A stretch of 64,000 nucleotides of DNA. Source: Lotus japonicus (taxonomy: Eukaryota > Streptophyta > Magnoliopsida > Fabales > Fabaceae). The stretch lies in NCBI RefSeq assembly GCF_012489685.1, contig NC_080043.1, forward strand, positions 61,993,920 through 62,057,919. The letters run 5' to 3'. Below, piece after piece: positions 1 through 11,600 of this stretch. Position numbers and translations under genes: made by a program. The stretch's first letter is position 1. The number at the start of each line of letters is the position of its first letter. The notes beneath the pieces were generated by a model. That model was not told the origin of the DNA, ran no database searches, and was given only the letters and a program-made list of their open reading frames with translations.

Positions 1-2012
1 TCAGAGTATGAGCTTGTTGTCTCGTCAGCTTGGTCCCCTCAAGAGGCTCTCCTTGCGAATTTACATACTGTCCGGGAGCCGTCCATGGTGTTTAACCGTG
101 AGGTGTTTGGTGATATTTCGCGACGGAAGCGTATCTTGGAGGCCCGGATCAAGGGAATCCAACTGAGGCTTGATAGGGTGGATTCTGCATCTCTCTCTTT
201 GCTGCATGATCAGCTCCAGGTCGAGCTTCATCATACTCTTGCACAGGAGGAGCTACTTTGGTTCCAGAAGTCTAGGGAGAAGGAGGCTGTGCTTGGGGGT
301 CGGAATACTAGATACTTCCACACTAAAACTCTCATTCGTCGCCGGCGGAATAGAATTCTCTCCCTCACCCTTCATTCCGGTGAGGTGTGCACTGATGAGT
401 CAGTTCTCCAGCGGGAAGCCCTTTTTTTTTCAGAGGATTATTTTGTGCTCCTACCAGCTCCCGGCCTCTGTAGAGGGATATGTATCCTTGTCCTACGTTG
501 TCCCAGGACCATGTGTGTCTTCTTGCTGCGGAAGTGTCAACCCAGGAGGTTTGGGAGGCAGTTTCCACTATGGGGCCTTATAAGGCTCCTGGCCCGGATG
601 GTTTCCAAGCCATCTTCTTTAAATCTTATTGGCATATTGTGGGAGAGAGTGTTTGTCAGGTTGTCAAGGAGGCGTTTGCCACAGGCTCTTTTGATAGTGC
701 GTTGTCTGAAACGTTGGTGGCGCTCATTCCGAAGGTTGATGTTCCGTCTTCCTTTCGTGAACTTCGTCCTATTAGCTTCTACAATGTCATGTATAAGATA
801 ATAACGAAGGTCTTGGTTCTCCGCCTTAGGGATTGCCTCAAGGAGATTGTAGGGCCTCTTTAGAGCAGTTTCATCCCTGGGCGTGGTACTTCTGACAATG
901 CTATTATTCTCCAAGAGGTGGCTCATTTTATGATGAATAAAAAGAAGAGGAGCACGAATGTTCTCTTTAAGCTTGATTTGGAGAAAGCATATGATCAGGT
1001 GAGTTGGTCTTTCCTCCGAGCAACTCTAGTGGAGTTTGGTTTTTCCGCTGCTGTTGTTGAGTTGATCATGCATTGTGTTACTTCTTCCTCCATTACTCTC
1101 CTTTGGAATGGGAACCGTCTTCCGGCGTTTAGTGCGACTAGGGGTTTTAGCCAAGGAGACCCTTTGCCCATATGATTCATGAAGAGATGGTGCATGAGCG
1201 ATGGAAGCCAATTCAGATTAGCCAAGGTGGTCCAGGTATTACACATCTTTTCTTTGTCGATGATGTGTTGTTGTTTGCCAAGTCAGAAGTTGCTCAAATC
1301 AGGAACATATATAGGGTTTTGGAGGAGTTTTGTGATGCTTCGGGGCTGAGGATTAATCTTTTGAAATCTAAAGCTATGGCATCTTGGTGTGTGGACAATG
1401 CTCTTAAAGAGCGGATTACCGCCATTACTTCCATTCCGTTCACAAATGATATTGGTAAGTATCTTGGGTTCCCTATCCACCTTGGTCGGGTTCGCAAGGA
1501 GGACTTTGGCTTCATTATTGATCGGGTGACTTCACGGTTAGCCTCTTGGAAAGCTAATTTGTTGAATAAGCCGACACGCATTACGCTTGCGAAGTCTGTG
1601 TTGTCCGCTATCCCGGTTTATGTCATGCAATTGAATTGGTTACCTCAAGCTGTTTGTGACCAGTTGGATGCGGTTGTTCGCCGGTTTATTTGGGGTAATG
1701 GACAATCGAATGGCCTCCCCTTGGTGGCCTGGGACAAGGTGACTCGGGCTAAGAAGCATGGTGGATTGGGCTTGCGGCGAGCTAGGGAGAATAATGTGGC
1801 CATGTTAGGCAAACAAGTTTGGAGCTTGGTGTAGCAGGAGGAGAAGTTTTGGGTGAGTTTTGTCCGTGCCAATCATGTTGTTGGGCCAGCGTTGCTTTCT
1901 TGTGCTTCATCTGCGGGTTCTTATTTCTGGCGTTCCATGCTTAAGGCGAGAAACTTGTTGCGGGATGGCTATGGGGTTAGAGTTGGGGACGGCAGCTCCT
2001 CCTTCTGGTTCT

Positions 2013-2795
2013 ACTTGAATTTGATGAAAATATATTTATGTATTTCATTAATAATACTTGACTAAAGACTACAATATATATAGAGTAACAAAGAGATAAA
2101 AAGAAACTAAATCTATCTAAGTTTATCTCTAATTAAATAGATATCATCTCTATTTAAATAGATACTAATCTAATATAGAGAAGGCTTAATTCCACTTTTG
2201 GTCCCTGAAGTAACACGATTGTGCGAAACTCATCCCCTTTGTTTAAAACGAGCAGTTATTGTCCCAAACGTTTACGCCGTGAGCGGTTTTAGTCCCTCCG
2301 TCCATTTTCCGTCAAGTTACTAACGGAAGAAGCTGACATGGATTCACTTAATGACGTGGATGACCACTGGTTATTATTGCCATGTGTGTAATTTAAAAAA
2401 AAAACCAAAACTAATTAATTCCCCCCCTCCAAATTCACGATCAGATTGGGGATAAATCCCCAAATCTGATGAACCCTAGTGTCTATGTACCAATATACAC
2501 GAGTCTCCTGGCAAGATCGAAGAGAGAAGCAAGAAGTGGCCATCCACATCATTAAGTGAAGCCATGTCAGCTTCTTCCGTTAGTAAATTGACGGAAAATG
2601 GACGGAGGGACTAAAACCGCTCACGGCGTAAACGTTTGGGACGATAACTGCTCGTTTTAAACAAAGGGGATGAGTTTCGCACAATCGTGTTACTTCAGGG
2701 ACCAAAAGTGGAATTAAGCCTATAGGGAAACAAAACTTAACTATATCTCTAAGATAAGACTAATAATAAATTAAATCTTTAACATATATTCAACA
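2013..2795 (-). mobile_element. Probable solo LTR (Copia-like) nested in the LINE
   Basis: AT-rich sequence interrupts the LINE. It is bounded by the 5 bp repeat GTTCT at 2008-2012 and 2796-2800. Read on the minus strand it begins TGTTGAATATATG and ends TTCAAGT, so the termini are a near-inverted TGTTGAA/TTCAA pair with the last two bases changed from the expected CA. Without the inner MULE it is only about 245 bp. No internal coding region is present, so a solo LTR is the simplest reading. Confidence 0.6.
2183..2720. mobile_element. Non-autonomous MULE (538 bp) with ~185 bp inverted repeats
   Basis: Begins GGCTTAATTCCACTTTTGG and ends with its inverse complement. The inverted arms run about 2183-2371 and 2535-2720 and include the GGTCCCT motif shared by the other MULEs here. 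The flanking 9 bp are TATAGAGAA (2174-2182) and TATAGGGAA (2721-2729), 8 of 9 matching, the expected MULE duplication length. The core has no transposase. Confidence 0.85.
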
Positions 2796-4062
2796 GTTCT
2801 CAACTGGTCACCGTTGGGTCGCTTGTGTGACAGGGTCCTGGCTGTTGATATCCATGATGTGGCTCTGTCTTTGAGAGATGTGTTCTCAGCAGGTGCTTTT
2901 AATCCGATGTTGCTGTATACTCCGTTACCTCCGGAAGTTAGCAATTTCTTGTTCACTTTGAAACACATTTTCTTTGATACAGGTACACGTGATTGCCTAG
3001 TTTGGAAGCCTAATTTAAATGGGGAGTACACTGTCAAGGAGGGATATAAGTGGTTGTCTAGTCTTGAAGCTACTGTTACTGGCGCTGGCTTAGTCTGGAA
3101 GGTTCGTACCCCTGAAAATATCTGTGTCTTTCTCTGGCAGATTCTACATGATGCTCTCCCCACGCTCTCCTTGCTTTTGCGACGCAACTTGTATGTGAAC
3201 GATTTGTGCCCCAGGTGTAGCAGCGGTGAGGACATAATTCTCCATTGCATCAGGGATTGTGTGGATGTCAGGCCGATCTGGCGCGGAACGGGGTTCGTTT
3301 TACCTCAGTCTTTCTTCGCGTTACAGAGCTTCAGTGATGTGCTGCAAGAATTTGATGGATTTGGGCTAATCATTGTCTTGGCCACGGCGTGGGTAATTTG
3401 GAAGGATCATTGTCGTGCACAAGGTGGTCCGGGAGGCTCGCAAGTTGTGGCTCGTCATTGCCGATGTCTATCGCAGTGAGGTTTCCCCTCTTGTGTCGCG
3501 GTGGGTTTGATGGCAGCCTCCTAGGGAAGGCTTCGTTGCGCTTAACACCGACGGGAGTTCGCTTGGTAACCCGGGAGCTGCTGGAATTGGTAGTGTTGTG
3601 CGTACAGGGGATGACAACTGGATTCTGGGATTTGCAGGCCATGTTGGTGAGACAGATAGTTTATGTGCTGAGCTGCTAGCTATTCTTCGTGGCCTTACGA
3701 CGTGTTGGGATCGTGGACTTAGGTTCATTGATTTGTTTTCAGATTCTATGGTGGCCTTGGGTTTGATTCAGGAGCACCATCCTGTGTTGCACCAATATGC
3801 TTCCATTATTGGTCAGATTAAAGGTTTGCTTCAGCGTCCATGGCGAGTTCAGTGCCAGCATATCTTGCGGGAAGGGAATGCGGTGGCAAACTTCTTAGCG
3901 AAGCAGGGAGCCTCTTCTGTGACTGAGTTTCTGATTTGGGATACTCCCATTCAGGGTACTTTGCGCTTGTTGAGAGAGGACCAAATGGGCACTTTGTTCA
4001 TGAGGACCTAACCCTCTCCCTTTTGTTTTTTGTTTTTGTAAGCATTTGTTATAAAAAAAAAA

Positions 4063-5198
4063 TGTCAAATTTCAGTAGAAGCTTTGCATGAGTTTGTCTT
4101 TTTCTTGTCTTTAGAAAAAAAAAACACACAATATGCTTTGTTGGTTTAGCTTGGTAATATGGGCCAGTGCCAGTAATTTACGACATACACTCTTTCATGC
4201 ATTTGTTACAATCTAGCTTTGTTAGTATTTACACACCAAAAAAATTAATTACAACAAAACAAACAGTAAAAAGAAGTCCATGTGCTCTTCTAGCTGCCGT
4301 CGCATGGTTTCATCTTGTGTGGGTAACCCACGATGGTTCAGTTCACCTTTCCAACGAATTTTAACTGTTCAAATTAATTAATAGTAAAAAATTAAGTTAC
4401 TAAATATAAATTATTTTACTAAAACACCATTCTCCCTTCACCCTCACCACCCAACCCTTTCTCCCCTGCATAACCATTATACCGCCACTCTCAATCTCCC
4501 TCGGCCTACTAACACCACCGTCATGGATCCTCCAAAAACCTAGATCTGAAGTTGCAGCAACATGCAAAAACCTTCTCCTTCATCCAAAGCCACCCCACCC
4601 AAAACTCAGTGGAGGCCGCCACTGCCACATGCTCCACATTCTTTGTTTTCCGGCAAGCTCCATCAACAACCACCACCTTCACTTTTTTTTATCCAGCCCC
4701 ACAACACCTCAAAGACGATGTTTCTAACCTCCAGAACAAAGAAGGAGTGTCTAGCTTCCTCTTGGAAGTTTCTCCGTTGCGATCTAGAGATTTTCCGACG
4801 AGCCACCATTCCCTATAACTGACTTTTCCGGTCAGATTCGAGGATTTTTGGGAAAATAAACAACACCACAATGATCCTTGTCACGAGTAGAATAAGGTTC
4901 AATGTTCAATTTCTTCGGTCACTGTCACCGTTGTGCCCCGCCACCGATGGTGATTTTTGGCAACTGCTCTGACGTGCCTAATTTGAGAAAAGGATGTTCT
5001 TTTCTTGAAGATCTCCACCTCCTATCTTCAAATCCGAGGTCTTGACTTAGAAACGATGAAGATGAAGATGGAGAAAAAGCTTCATCAAGTCTTCCACGGA
5101 AGAAAATACTTCTAGATCTGCTCGGATCTAGTGCTTCTTGCATGCTTGTCGCATCCGGCAAGAAAGAGGGAAGATTAGAGGAGGACGTGGCAGGGTGG
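4063..5198. other. Intergenic, no gene recognised
   Basis: The left part is AT-rich. From about 4430 the sequence becomes C-rich and contains short open frames such as 4552-4818 with no recognisable domain, start context or splice support. I see no inverted termini or target duplications. Confidence 0.5.
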
Positions 5199-6138
5199 AG
5201 TTCGTGGAACAGTGGTTTGAGACAACAACGCTTGTCATCGAGCCAAACCGAGAAAGGAAGGAGAAGGAAAGAAAGTGAAAAGAAAAAATAGGCATTTTTG
5301 TAATGTAAGTGGAGAACGGTCACTGCACCACTGTGATTAATTTTTTAACAAACTCATGGTAGGGGCAACACAATCACACTGCTCCAATTTTTTTTTACAG
5401 GCAAATGTTAGTTATTAATTGTTAGTAAATTAATTAATTCACCATGGTTTTAACCCTGACCCTTCACCCTTCAATACCCTTTATTTCCCTTAACTCACCA
5501 AGTGAGTTACCCATCCCCCCTCACTGCTCCTAATACGTTCCTGTGTTTTCCTCTTCAGCCACCGCACCGGTTCACGGTCAAACGAGCAGGCCGGTGCGGT
5601 GCGGCCCGAGTTATAACAACCATTTTAATAAGTAAATAAAATGTCAAATATTTTTATTAGTTGTATAGCCAACACCACTGGCCCATACAAATTTCAAGTA
5701 AAGGCGACAAGAAGTAAAAGCAATTTGAAAAACAGAGGTGGCGGTTACTGAATACTGAGTGAGGAGGAAGCAGCGATGAATTCCAAAGACAGTTGCAGAA
5801 GCGAGCTTCGCATTGCGATCCGTCAACTCAGCGATCGATGCCTCTATTCAGCATCCAAATGGTAACGAACCTCTCTCCCTCTCAACCACAAAACCTAAAC
5901 CCCAATGTTTCCAACTTCCCTTTCCTTAATCGATGCTTCATTGCAGGGCAGCGGAACAGTTAGTGGGCATCAAGCAAGACCCAACGAAGTTCACTCCTTC
6001 AAACACAAGATTCCAACGCGGAAGCTCCAACATCCTCTGCAAGTACCGCATCCACGAGGTCACCGCCACGCCGGTTGCCGAAGTTTCGTATGTCGCCATG
6101 CCAGTCATGGAGGAGGATGAGGCTGTCGACAGTGACTT
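5199..6138 (+). repeat. Copy 1 of the duplicated APC8 upstream region and first exons
   Basis: This 940 bp block matches 8135-9053, covering the upstream region, exon 1, intron 1 and the first part of exon 2 of APC8. Similarity starts at AGTTCGTGGA (5199 and 8135) and stops in exon 2 at about 6138, where Copia sequence begins. The copies differ by scattered substitutions and small indels, so the duplication is not very recent. The shared upstream part includes a GC-rich stretch around CACCGCACCGGTTCACGGTC. Confidence 0.9.
5776..6138 (+). pseudogene. APC8/CDC23 5' fragment (exon 1 and part of exon 2)
   Basis: Duplicate of the start of the APC8 gene at 8699. Exon 1 (5776-5861) encodes MNSKDSCRSELRIAIRQLSD and what follows, with the same GT donor as the real gene. 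Exon 2 begins at 5947 after TTGCAG and stays open to about 6138, where gene homology ends and antisense Copia gag begins. About 92 of the 580 codons are present and none of the TPR region. Changes such as IKQDPTKF instead of IEQDPAKF and NILCKYRIHE instead of SIRRKYRTHE suggest relaxed constraint. Its promoter region is also duplicated, so it may still be transcribed. Confidence 0.88.
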
Positions 6139-7165
6139 GAGGTTCATCTTCCTCTTCTGAATCATCATCTTACCAAGTTGCAATCATCTATTTTCCTAGT
6201 TTCTTCAGATATGTGGCACACTCTGCCTTGACATGACCATATCCCTCACATTCATGACATTGAACTCCTTTGCTTTTGTTGGGTTTGTCTTCTTCCTTGG
6301 TTCTTCGAGCATAACCAGAGTTCTTCACTATGTCAGACCGCTTGTCTGGCACATTTGGTCTAGGCCTTTTGTCAAATCGTCTCATAACTTTGTTGAATTT
6401 TCTTCCAAGCAGTGCTATTGCCTCAGACAGGTTCTCATCAGAATCCTTCTTACTGAGATCATCATCTTCAGTATCTGACACAAATGCTATGCTCTTATTT
6501 TTCTTTTCTGATCTTTCATTGAAGGACACCTCAAAGGTTTGTAAGGAGCCAATGAGCTCATCAACCTTGATATTTCTAATATCCTGAGCTTCCTCAATAG
6601 CTGTAACTTTCATATCAAACCTCTTAGGTAATGACCTGAGAATCTTTCTAACAAGCTTTTCTTCAGACATTTTTTCTCCCAAAGCAAAAGATGCATTTTT
6701 CATGTCTCGCACCCTCATGTGAAATTCAGAAACTGTTTCATCCTCCTTCATCTTCAAGTTCTCAAATTGAGTGGTGAGAAGTTAAAGCCTTGACAATCTT
6801 ACCCTTGTGGTTCTTTCATGAGTCACCCTGAGAATTTCCCAGGCATCCTTTGCAACAGTGCAAGTATTGATCAGCCTGAACATGTTCTTGTCCACTCCAT
6901 TAAAAATAACATTCAGTGCTTTTGAGTTACCCAGTGCTTCATCATCCTCTTCTTTGGTCCATTCTTCCTTAGGCTTCAATTCAGTAGTTGAGGTTCCTTC
7001 TTTGTCACTTTTCACAGGGTACTTCCAGCCTTTGACAATAGATTTCCAGGTCTTGCTATCAATCGATCTCAGAAACGCAATCATGCGTGCTTTCCAGTAG
7101 TCATAGTTGGTGTCATCCAAGATTGGTGGCCTATAAACAGATCCTCCTTCCTTGCTATTGTCCAT
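6139..7165 (-). pseudogene. Copia gag, interrupted by stops
   Basis: Gag forms the particle that packages element RNA. The frame opens at 7165 with MDNSKEGGSVYRPPILDDTN, continues through a gag-polyprotein (UBN2/DUF4219-like) region and reaches a CCHC zinc knuckle, CHECEGYGHVKAEC, near 6220. One in-frame TAA at 6781-6783 breaks it; the frame is the same on both sides, and the stop fits a single CAA-to-TAA change. Two more in-frame stops follow the zinc knuckle before an acidic DDDSEEEDEP segment that runs into the APC8 junction. The protein is therefore truncated both by stops and by loss of everything downstream. Confidence 0.88.
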
Positions 7166-7214
7166 AATACCAGAAGTAGTTCCCTAGATCTCACCCAAGC
7201 AGAACATGGTGTCT

Positions 7215-8133
7215 GCTCTAATGCCAATTGAAATTTTGGCAGCCGTAGGACAGATGTTTTACCAGATGTCTAAGACATAGACATCTTGTATAACATTACA
7301 CAGAAAACAACATGCAAATAAACAAGTTAAAGGACAAAATAATAAAATCAACACAAGAGATTGTTAACCCAGTTCAGTGCAATATCACCTACGTCTGGAG
7401 GGTTTTCACCCGAGAAAGAAAATTCAATATTATAGATAAATTGTACACAAAAGGTCTTAGCTGAACTACCCCAGTTCACTGCCTTTTCTACCTATCTCTA
7501 CCCGTGGCTTATTACTTAGTCCTCCTCCTAAGTTTGAGATCCCTCTCACTTTCTCACTCACAATCACTACCACAGTGATTGAACTCTAACAAGAGTAAAA
7601 AGACGGATCTCAAGATCACACAACTAACAACAACTCTTAGCTTACAACAATGGCGCAAAAGCTGCTAAGAGAACACTCAATATGAACTCGATATAAACCC
7701 TAATCAAAACACACGAAGCACACCTAGCAACTAGATCTTGGGTCTTCATAAGTAGCAGTTTTTCATGCCTTGTCTTCGATGGGCTTGAAAGCACACATAG
7801 TCCATACATAAAACAGGAAGTTATTTCAATAACAAATCTGCACAGAATCTTCAACTCGTGTTTTAAGGTGCAGACAAAAACTTCCACAATTATCTTCAAA
7901 TCAAACCCCTTTGAACCGGGTTTGACAACACTTGATATATTCCTTGACGATGCACAGAAGCTTCCACAGTAACCCTAACTTGATCACTACGTAATCAATA
8001 CAAAGCTTCACAATAATCTGCCAAGTAACATAACGTTTCCAGGGGACAAATGTCATAGCACGACGTTACAACATCTTGGCACACAAAGTACATTAGCTAA
8101 AATGCAGACAACCATAACAAAGGAACAACATCG
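7215..8133 (-). repeat. 5' LTR and primer-binding site of the truncated Copia element
   Basis: On the minus strand the LTR starts near 8130 and ends at about 7229. Next to its inner end lies TGGCATTAGAGC (7215-7226), a slightly mutated form of the initiator-tRNA-Met primer site TGGTATCAGAGC. The outer edge is approximate because there is no matching second LTR. Confidence 0.7.
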
Positions 8134-8134
8134 A

Positions 8135-8698
8135 AGTTCGTGGAGCGCAGGTTGGAGACAACAACGCTTGTCATGGAGCCAAACCGAGAAAGGAAGGAAA
8201 GTGAAAAAAAAAGACATTTTTGTAATGTACGTGGAGAACAGCCACTGCACCACTATGATTAATTTTTTAACAAACTCACGGTAGGGGCAGCCCAATCACA
8301 CTGCTCCTGAATTTTTTTTTTCATAGACAAATGTTTGTTGTTAATTGTTAGTAAATTAGTTTGTTTACCGAGGTTTGAACCCTTCACCCTTCAATACCCT
8401 TTATTTCCCTTAACTCATCAAGTTAGCTACCCATCCCCCCACACTGCTCCTAAGTCCTAATACGTTTGTATTTTCCACTCCAGCCACCGCACCGGTTCAC
8501 GGTCAGACCGGACGAGCAGGCCGGTCCGGTACGGCCCGAGTTATAACAACCATTTTAATAAGTAAATAAAATTTCAAATATTTTTATTAGCTGTATAGCC
8601 AACACCAGCGAATGAATTCAAGTAAAGGCGACAAGAAGTAAGAGCAATTTGAAAAACAGAGGTGGCGGTTACTGAATACTGAGTGTGAGCAAGCAGCG
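8135..8698 (+). promoter_or_regulatory. APC8 upstream region
   Basis: Sequence between the Copia fragment and the APC8 start codon, duplicated at 5199-5775. It contains a GC-rich patch near 8485-8540 with the small inverted repeat GACCGG...CCGGTC. No convincing TATA box lies at a usual distance. The promoter must be short or lie within this block, because Copia LTR sequence begins immediately upstream. Confidence 0.45.
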
Positions 8699-11600
8699 AT
8701 GAATTCGAAAGATAGTTGCAGAAGCGAGCTTCGCATTGCCATTCGTCAACTCAGCGATCGATGCCTCTACTCAGCATCCAAATGGTAACGACCCTCTCCC
8801 TCTCCCTCTCAACCACAAACCCTAAACCCCAATGTTCCCTTTCACTCAATCTCTTCATTGCAGGGCAGCGGAGCAGTTAGTGGGCATCGAGCAAGACCCA
8901 GCGAAGTTCACTCCTTCAAACACAAGATTCCAGCGCGGAAGCTCCAGCATCCGCCGCAAGTACCGCACCCACGAGGTCACCGCCACGCCGGTTGCCGGAG
9001 TTTCGTATGTCGCCACGCCGGTCATGGAGGAGGATGAGGCTGTCGACGGTGATTTTTACCTTCTGGCTAAGTCCTACTTCGATTGCCGTGAGTACAGAAG
9101 AGCTGCTCATGTTCTTCGCGATCAATCCGGACGGAAATCGCTCTTCTTGCGATGTTACGCTCTTTATCTGGTCAGTTTTGCTCCCTCATTTGGATTTTAA
9201 TAGATCCTGCTTTTTTCAATTAAATGATATTTTTGTAAGAAAAAAATATTTTATTATGTTAAGGTTGTAATCTGTCAATTTGTGTACGAATTAGTTTATT
9301 TATGCTCATACAAATAATTTTAAATTCTGGTTGCAACTGCGTTGCGGAATTGTGGACAAATGCGGGTTGAAATAGCCGCAATGGCGGGAACTTCAAAACC
9401 CTTTCGCAATTGCGGCTGCGGACCACAAATTATAACCTTACAAATGAATGAGTTGTAGGTTTTCATGTTGATTAGTGGGATTTTATGTGTTGATGTGGTA
9501 GTTCTTAAAGGACTTTAATTGTTCATTCAACTGGATGTATCCGTGTGGCCGATGAGTCATTATTGATCTTAAAGGACTTTAATTGTTCGTTCAATTGGGT
9601 GTATCCGTGTGGCGATGAGTCATTATTGATGTTAGTGGTTCAGTTAGAGCACTTTAGGGGGGGGGGGGAGGAGAGGAGTATGTGAAGTTAGTGGAAGGGT
9701 ACGTGTTTTAGTTTAATTTTTGTTGAGAAATTTATTTCAGTTGGGGGATGTTTGTGTTATCTGCTAAATAAATTGTGATTAATTACACTAATTTTATTAT
9801 ATTCTCTATCGGGGGATCAACATGTGAGGAATATTTACTCTTGTAATTGAAGCTAAACTAAAGCCCTGCAATTTATTCTTAATAGAGATGATTAGTTTGT
9901 TAGGTTTCAGTTTGTTATTTTGTTGTTAGAGGAATTATTCCCTTCTAGTTTTAACCCGCCCAAGAAAAAATCCAACAGTTGATCATCGTTGAGTAACATC
10001 GCTTGAGTCACCAGATGTTAGATCTACTCTCTGCCAAACCCAATGTTAACTAATTTTATCATTGGTAGTGGTAGGAGCATTGGCAGTAAGCAGTGTTAGT
10101 TTTAGGTTTGGTGTCGAAGCATTGTCCTAAACTCCATTGTTGTGGGGTGTCCGTGTTTTAGAGCCCATGAAGTGAAGGAAATTAACAGAGCCATATCCTT
10201 GGCCTGAGACATGGAGTGAGAGTAATGAGCCAAGGAAATCTTCCAGGGACAGCCGCATAATTTTTTTGCTAATTCTAAATAATTGCAGCTTTGGGAAGAT
10301 GCAAGTGGAATACCTGGAATGTATTATATCAAAGGAGGGAGTAGCTATGGATGGGAAAAAGGTTGAAGCAATTTTACTTTGGCCAACTCCTAAATCTGTC
10401 AAAGCCTTGCATGGGTTCTTACTTCTTAGGCTAGATGGGATAGCGTAGGCGCTTTGCGAAAGATTATGGTAAAATTACATGACCACTGGCAGGGCCAGCC
10501 ACCTGAGGAGGCTACATGGGAAGATGTGGGAGACAATTCAGCTGCAGTTTCCAACCTTCAACATTGAGGACACAGTTGATCATTCAAGGGGAGGTATTGT
10601 TTGGGGAGGTAATAATGAAATGGGAAACAAATATGGAGTGTGTTCTAGAAGGAATATAAGAGACTACTAGAAGTTAGGAAGTTATAGGAGGGTGGTTAGG
10701 AGAAGTTAGACAGCTATAGGAGGGTTAGGAAAAAGGGTTAATGACGGGAAGGGTAGACTAGAATGACTTACTTTTGAACCAAGCATAGTTCTTGGACTAG
10801 GCTTTGCTCATTGATTTGGAATATTAAAAGAATTCCTTTCTCTAATTTCCTTTCTCAATTTCTTATTCTCTATCGAGATATCAGTGTAACAACCATTTAG
10901 CAATAACGTATGTAATAACTCAACAGTTTTATAGAAGAAGCAAAAATAAAATAAAATAAAAAATGAACTAGAATATAAAAGTATGTTTGCCAGTTAAAAC
11001 ATGAGGAAACTTTTAAACTCTTGCTGTTCGAAGAAACTGTTGGTCATATCATATGTTACCGCGTCGCTTGTTACTTTCTCTTGGGTCCAAACCTAAATAA
11101 GAACTAGCATGTAATATTATGCATTGCATGGAAAATTCTAAAAATTCAATTCAAATAAAGATAAGTTTTTTTTTTTACCTTGTTATAAGTGTTATTATCT
11201 AATTCTAAATTCAAATCAAGATACGCACCCTTTTTCTCTCTAATCTTATCTCCTATTTGAATAAATTTTTATCTCCTTGAGATAAGACATATTCTTCAAA
11301 TCTTGAAATTTGAATTAAAAAATAAATCTGATCAACTTTTCTTTAATTTTAAATTTTGATTTTTGTTTAATTGGTTACATGAATTCATGAGAATTGAGAG
11401 TGATGGCGTGGCTGGCTGAGAGTTGCGAATGATGTGGACTCCTAACAATTGAGAATAATGGCTCTATCGAGTATCGAGCACTCATATGATGCTGTGCATT
11501 TTTCTTATAAATTCATGTAGATTGCCAAGGAGTGATGTTATTTTGGAATTTCAAATTATGCCTAGAGCTTGTTTTTACGCATTTCGTCTTCTTCCTGCAG

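Larger units (their letters stand above)
1..4011 (+). pseudogene. LINE ORF2: reverse transcriptase / zf-RVT / RNase H, broken
   Basis: ORF2 would copy LINE RNA at a nicked target. Recognisable pieces in order are KAPGPDGF near 575-600, the RT palm motif DLEKAYD near 975, GFSQGDPL near 1143, the catalytic FVDDVLLF near 1254, KYLGFPIHLGR near 1456, GGLGLRRAREN near 1761, zf-RVT with CPRCSSGEDIILHC near 3208, and RNase H with NTDGSSLGNPG near 3544, ending at 4011. The frame shifts near 430-480. An in-frame TAG follows at 861. About a dozen codons are missing after GFSQGDPL near 1170. Further breaks lie near 3420 and 3508. The insertion at 2013-2795 splits the coding sequence between RT and zf-RVT. 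The protein cannot be made from this copy. The plant L1 family is certain; the sub-clade is not. Confidence 0.9.
1..4062 (+). mobile_element. L1-type LINE, 5' end outside window, decayed
   Basis: Non-LTR retrotransposon on the plus strand. The window opens inside ORF2 after the endonuclease, so the 5' end and any target duplication on that side are not visible. Reverse transcriptase, a zf-RVT cysteine/histidine domain and a terminal RNase H follow in order. The tail is a run of A at about 4053-4062 after a T-rich 3' UTR. The body is interrupted at 2013-2795 by an AT-rich insertion that holds a MULE. Confidence 0.9.
6139..8134 (-). mobile_element. Truncated Copia element (gag plus 5' LTR) between the APC8 copies
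   Basis: A minus-strand Ty1/Copia element reduced to its 5' LTR, primer-binding site and gag. Protease, integrase and RT are missing. Its left end abuts APC8 copy 1 exactly where gene homology stops, and its right end abuts the start of copy 2. I see no target duplication, so the piece probably reached its present form through deletion or rearrangement. The gag layout and LTR style suggest the SIRE/Maximus group. Confidence 0.85.

Noticed and set aside
4552..4822. Two overlapping 86-88 codon frames upstream of the APC8 duplication
   Set aside because: Overlapping phases of C-rich DNA, no domain, not part of the duplicated block.
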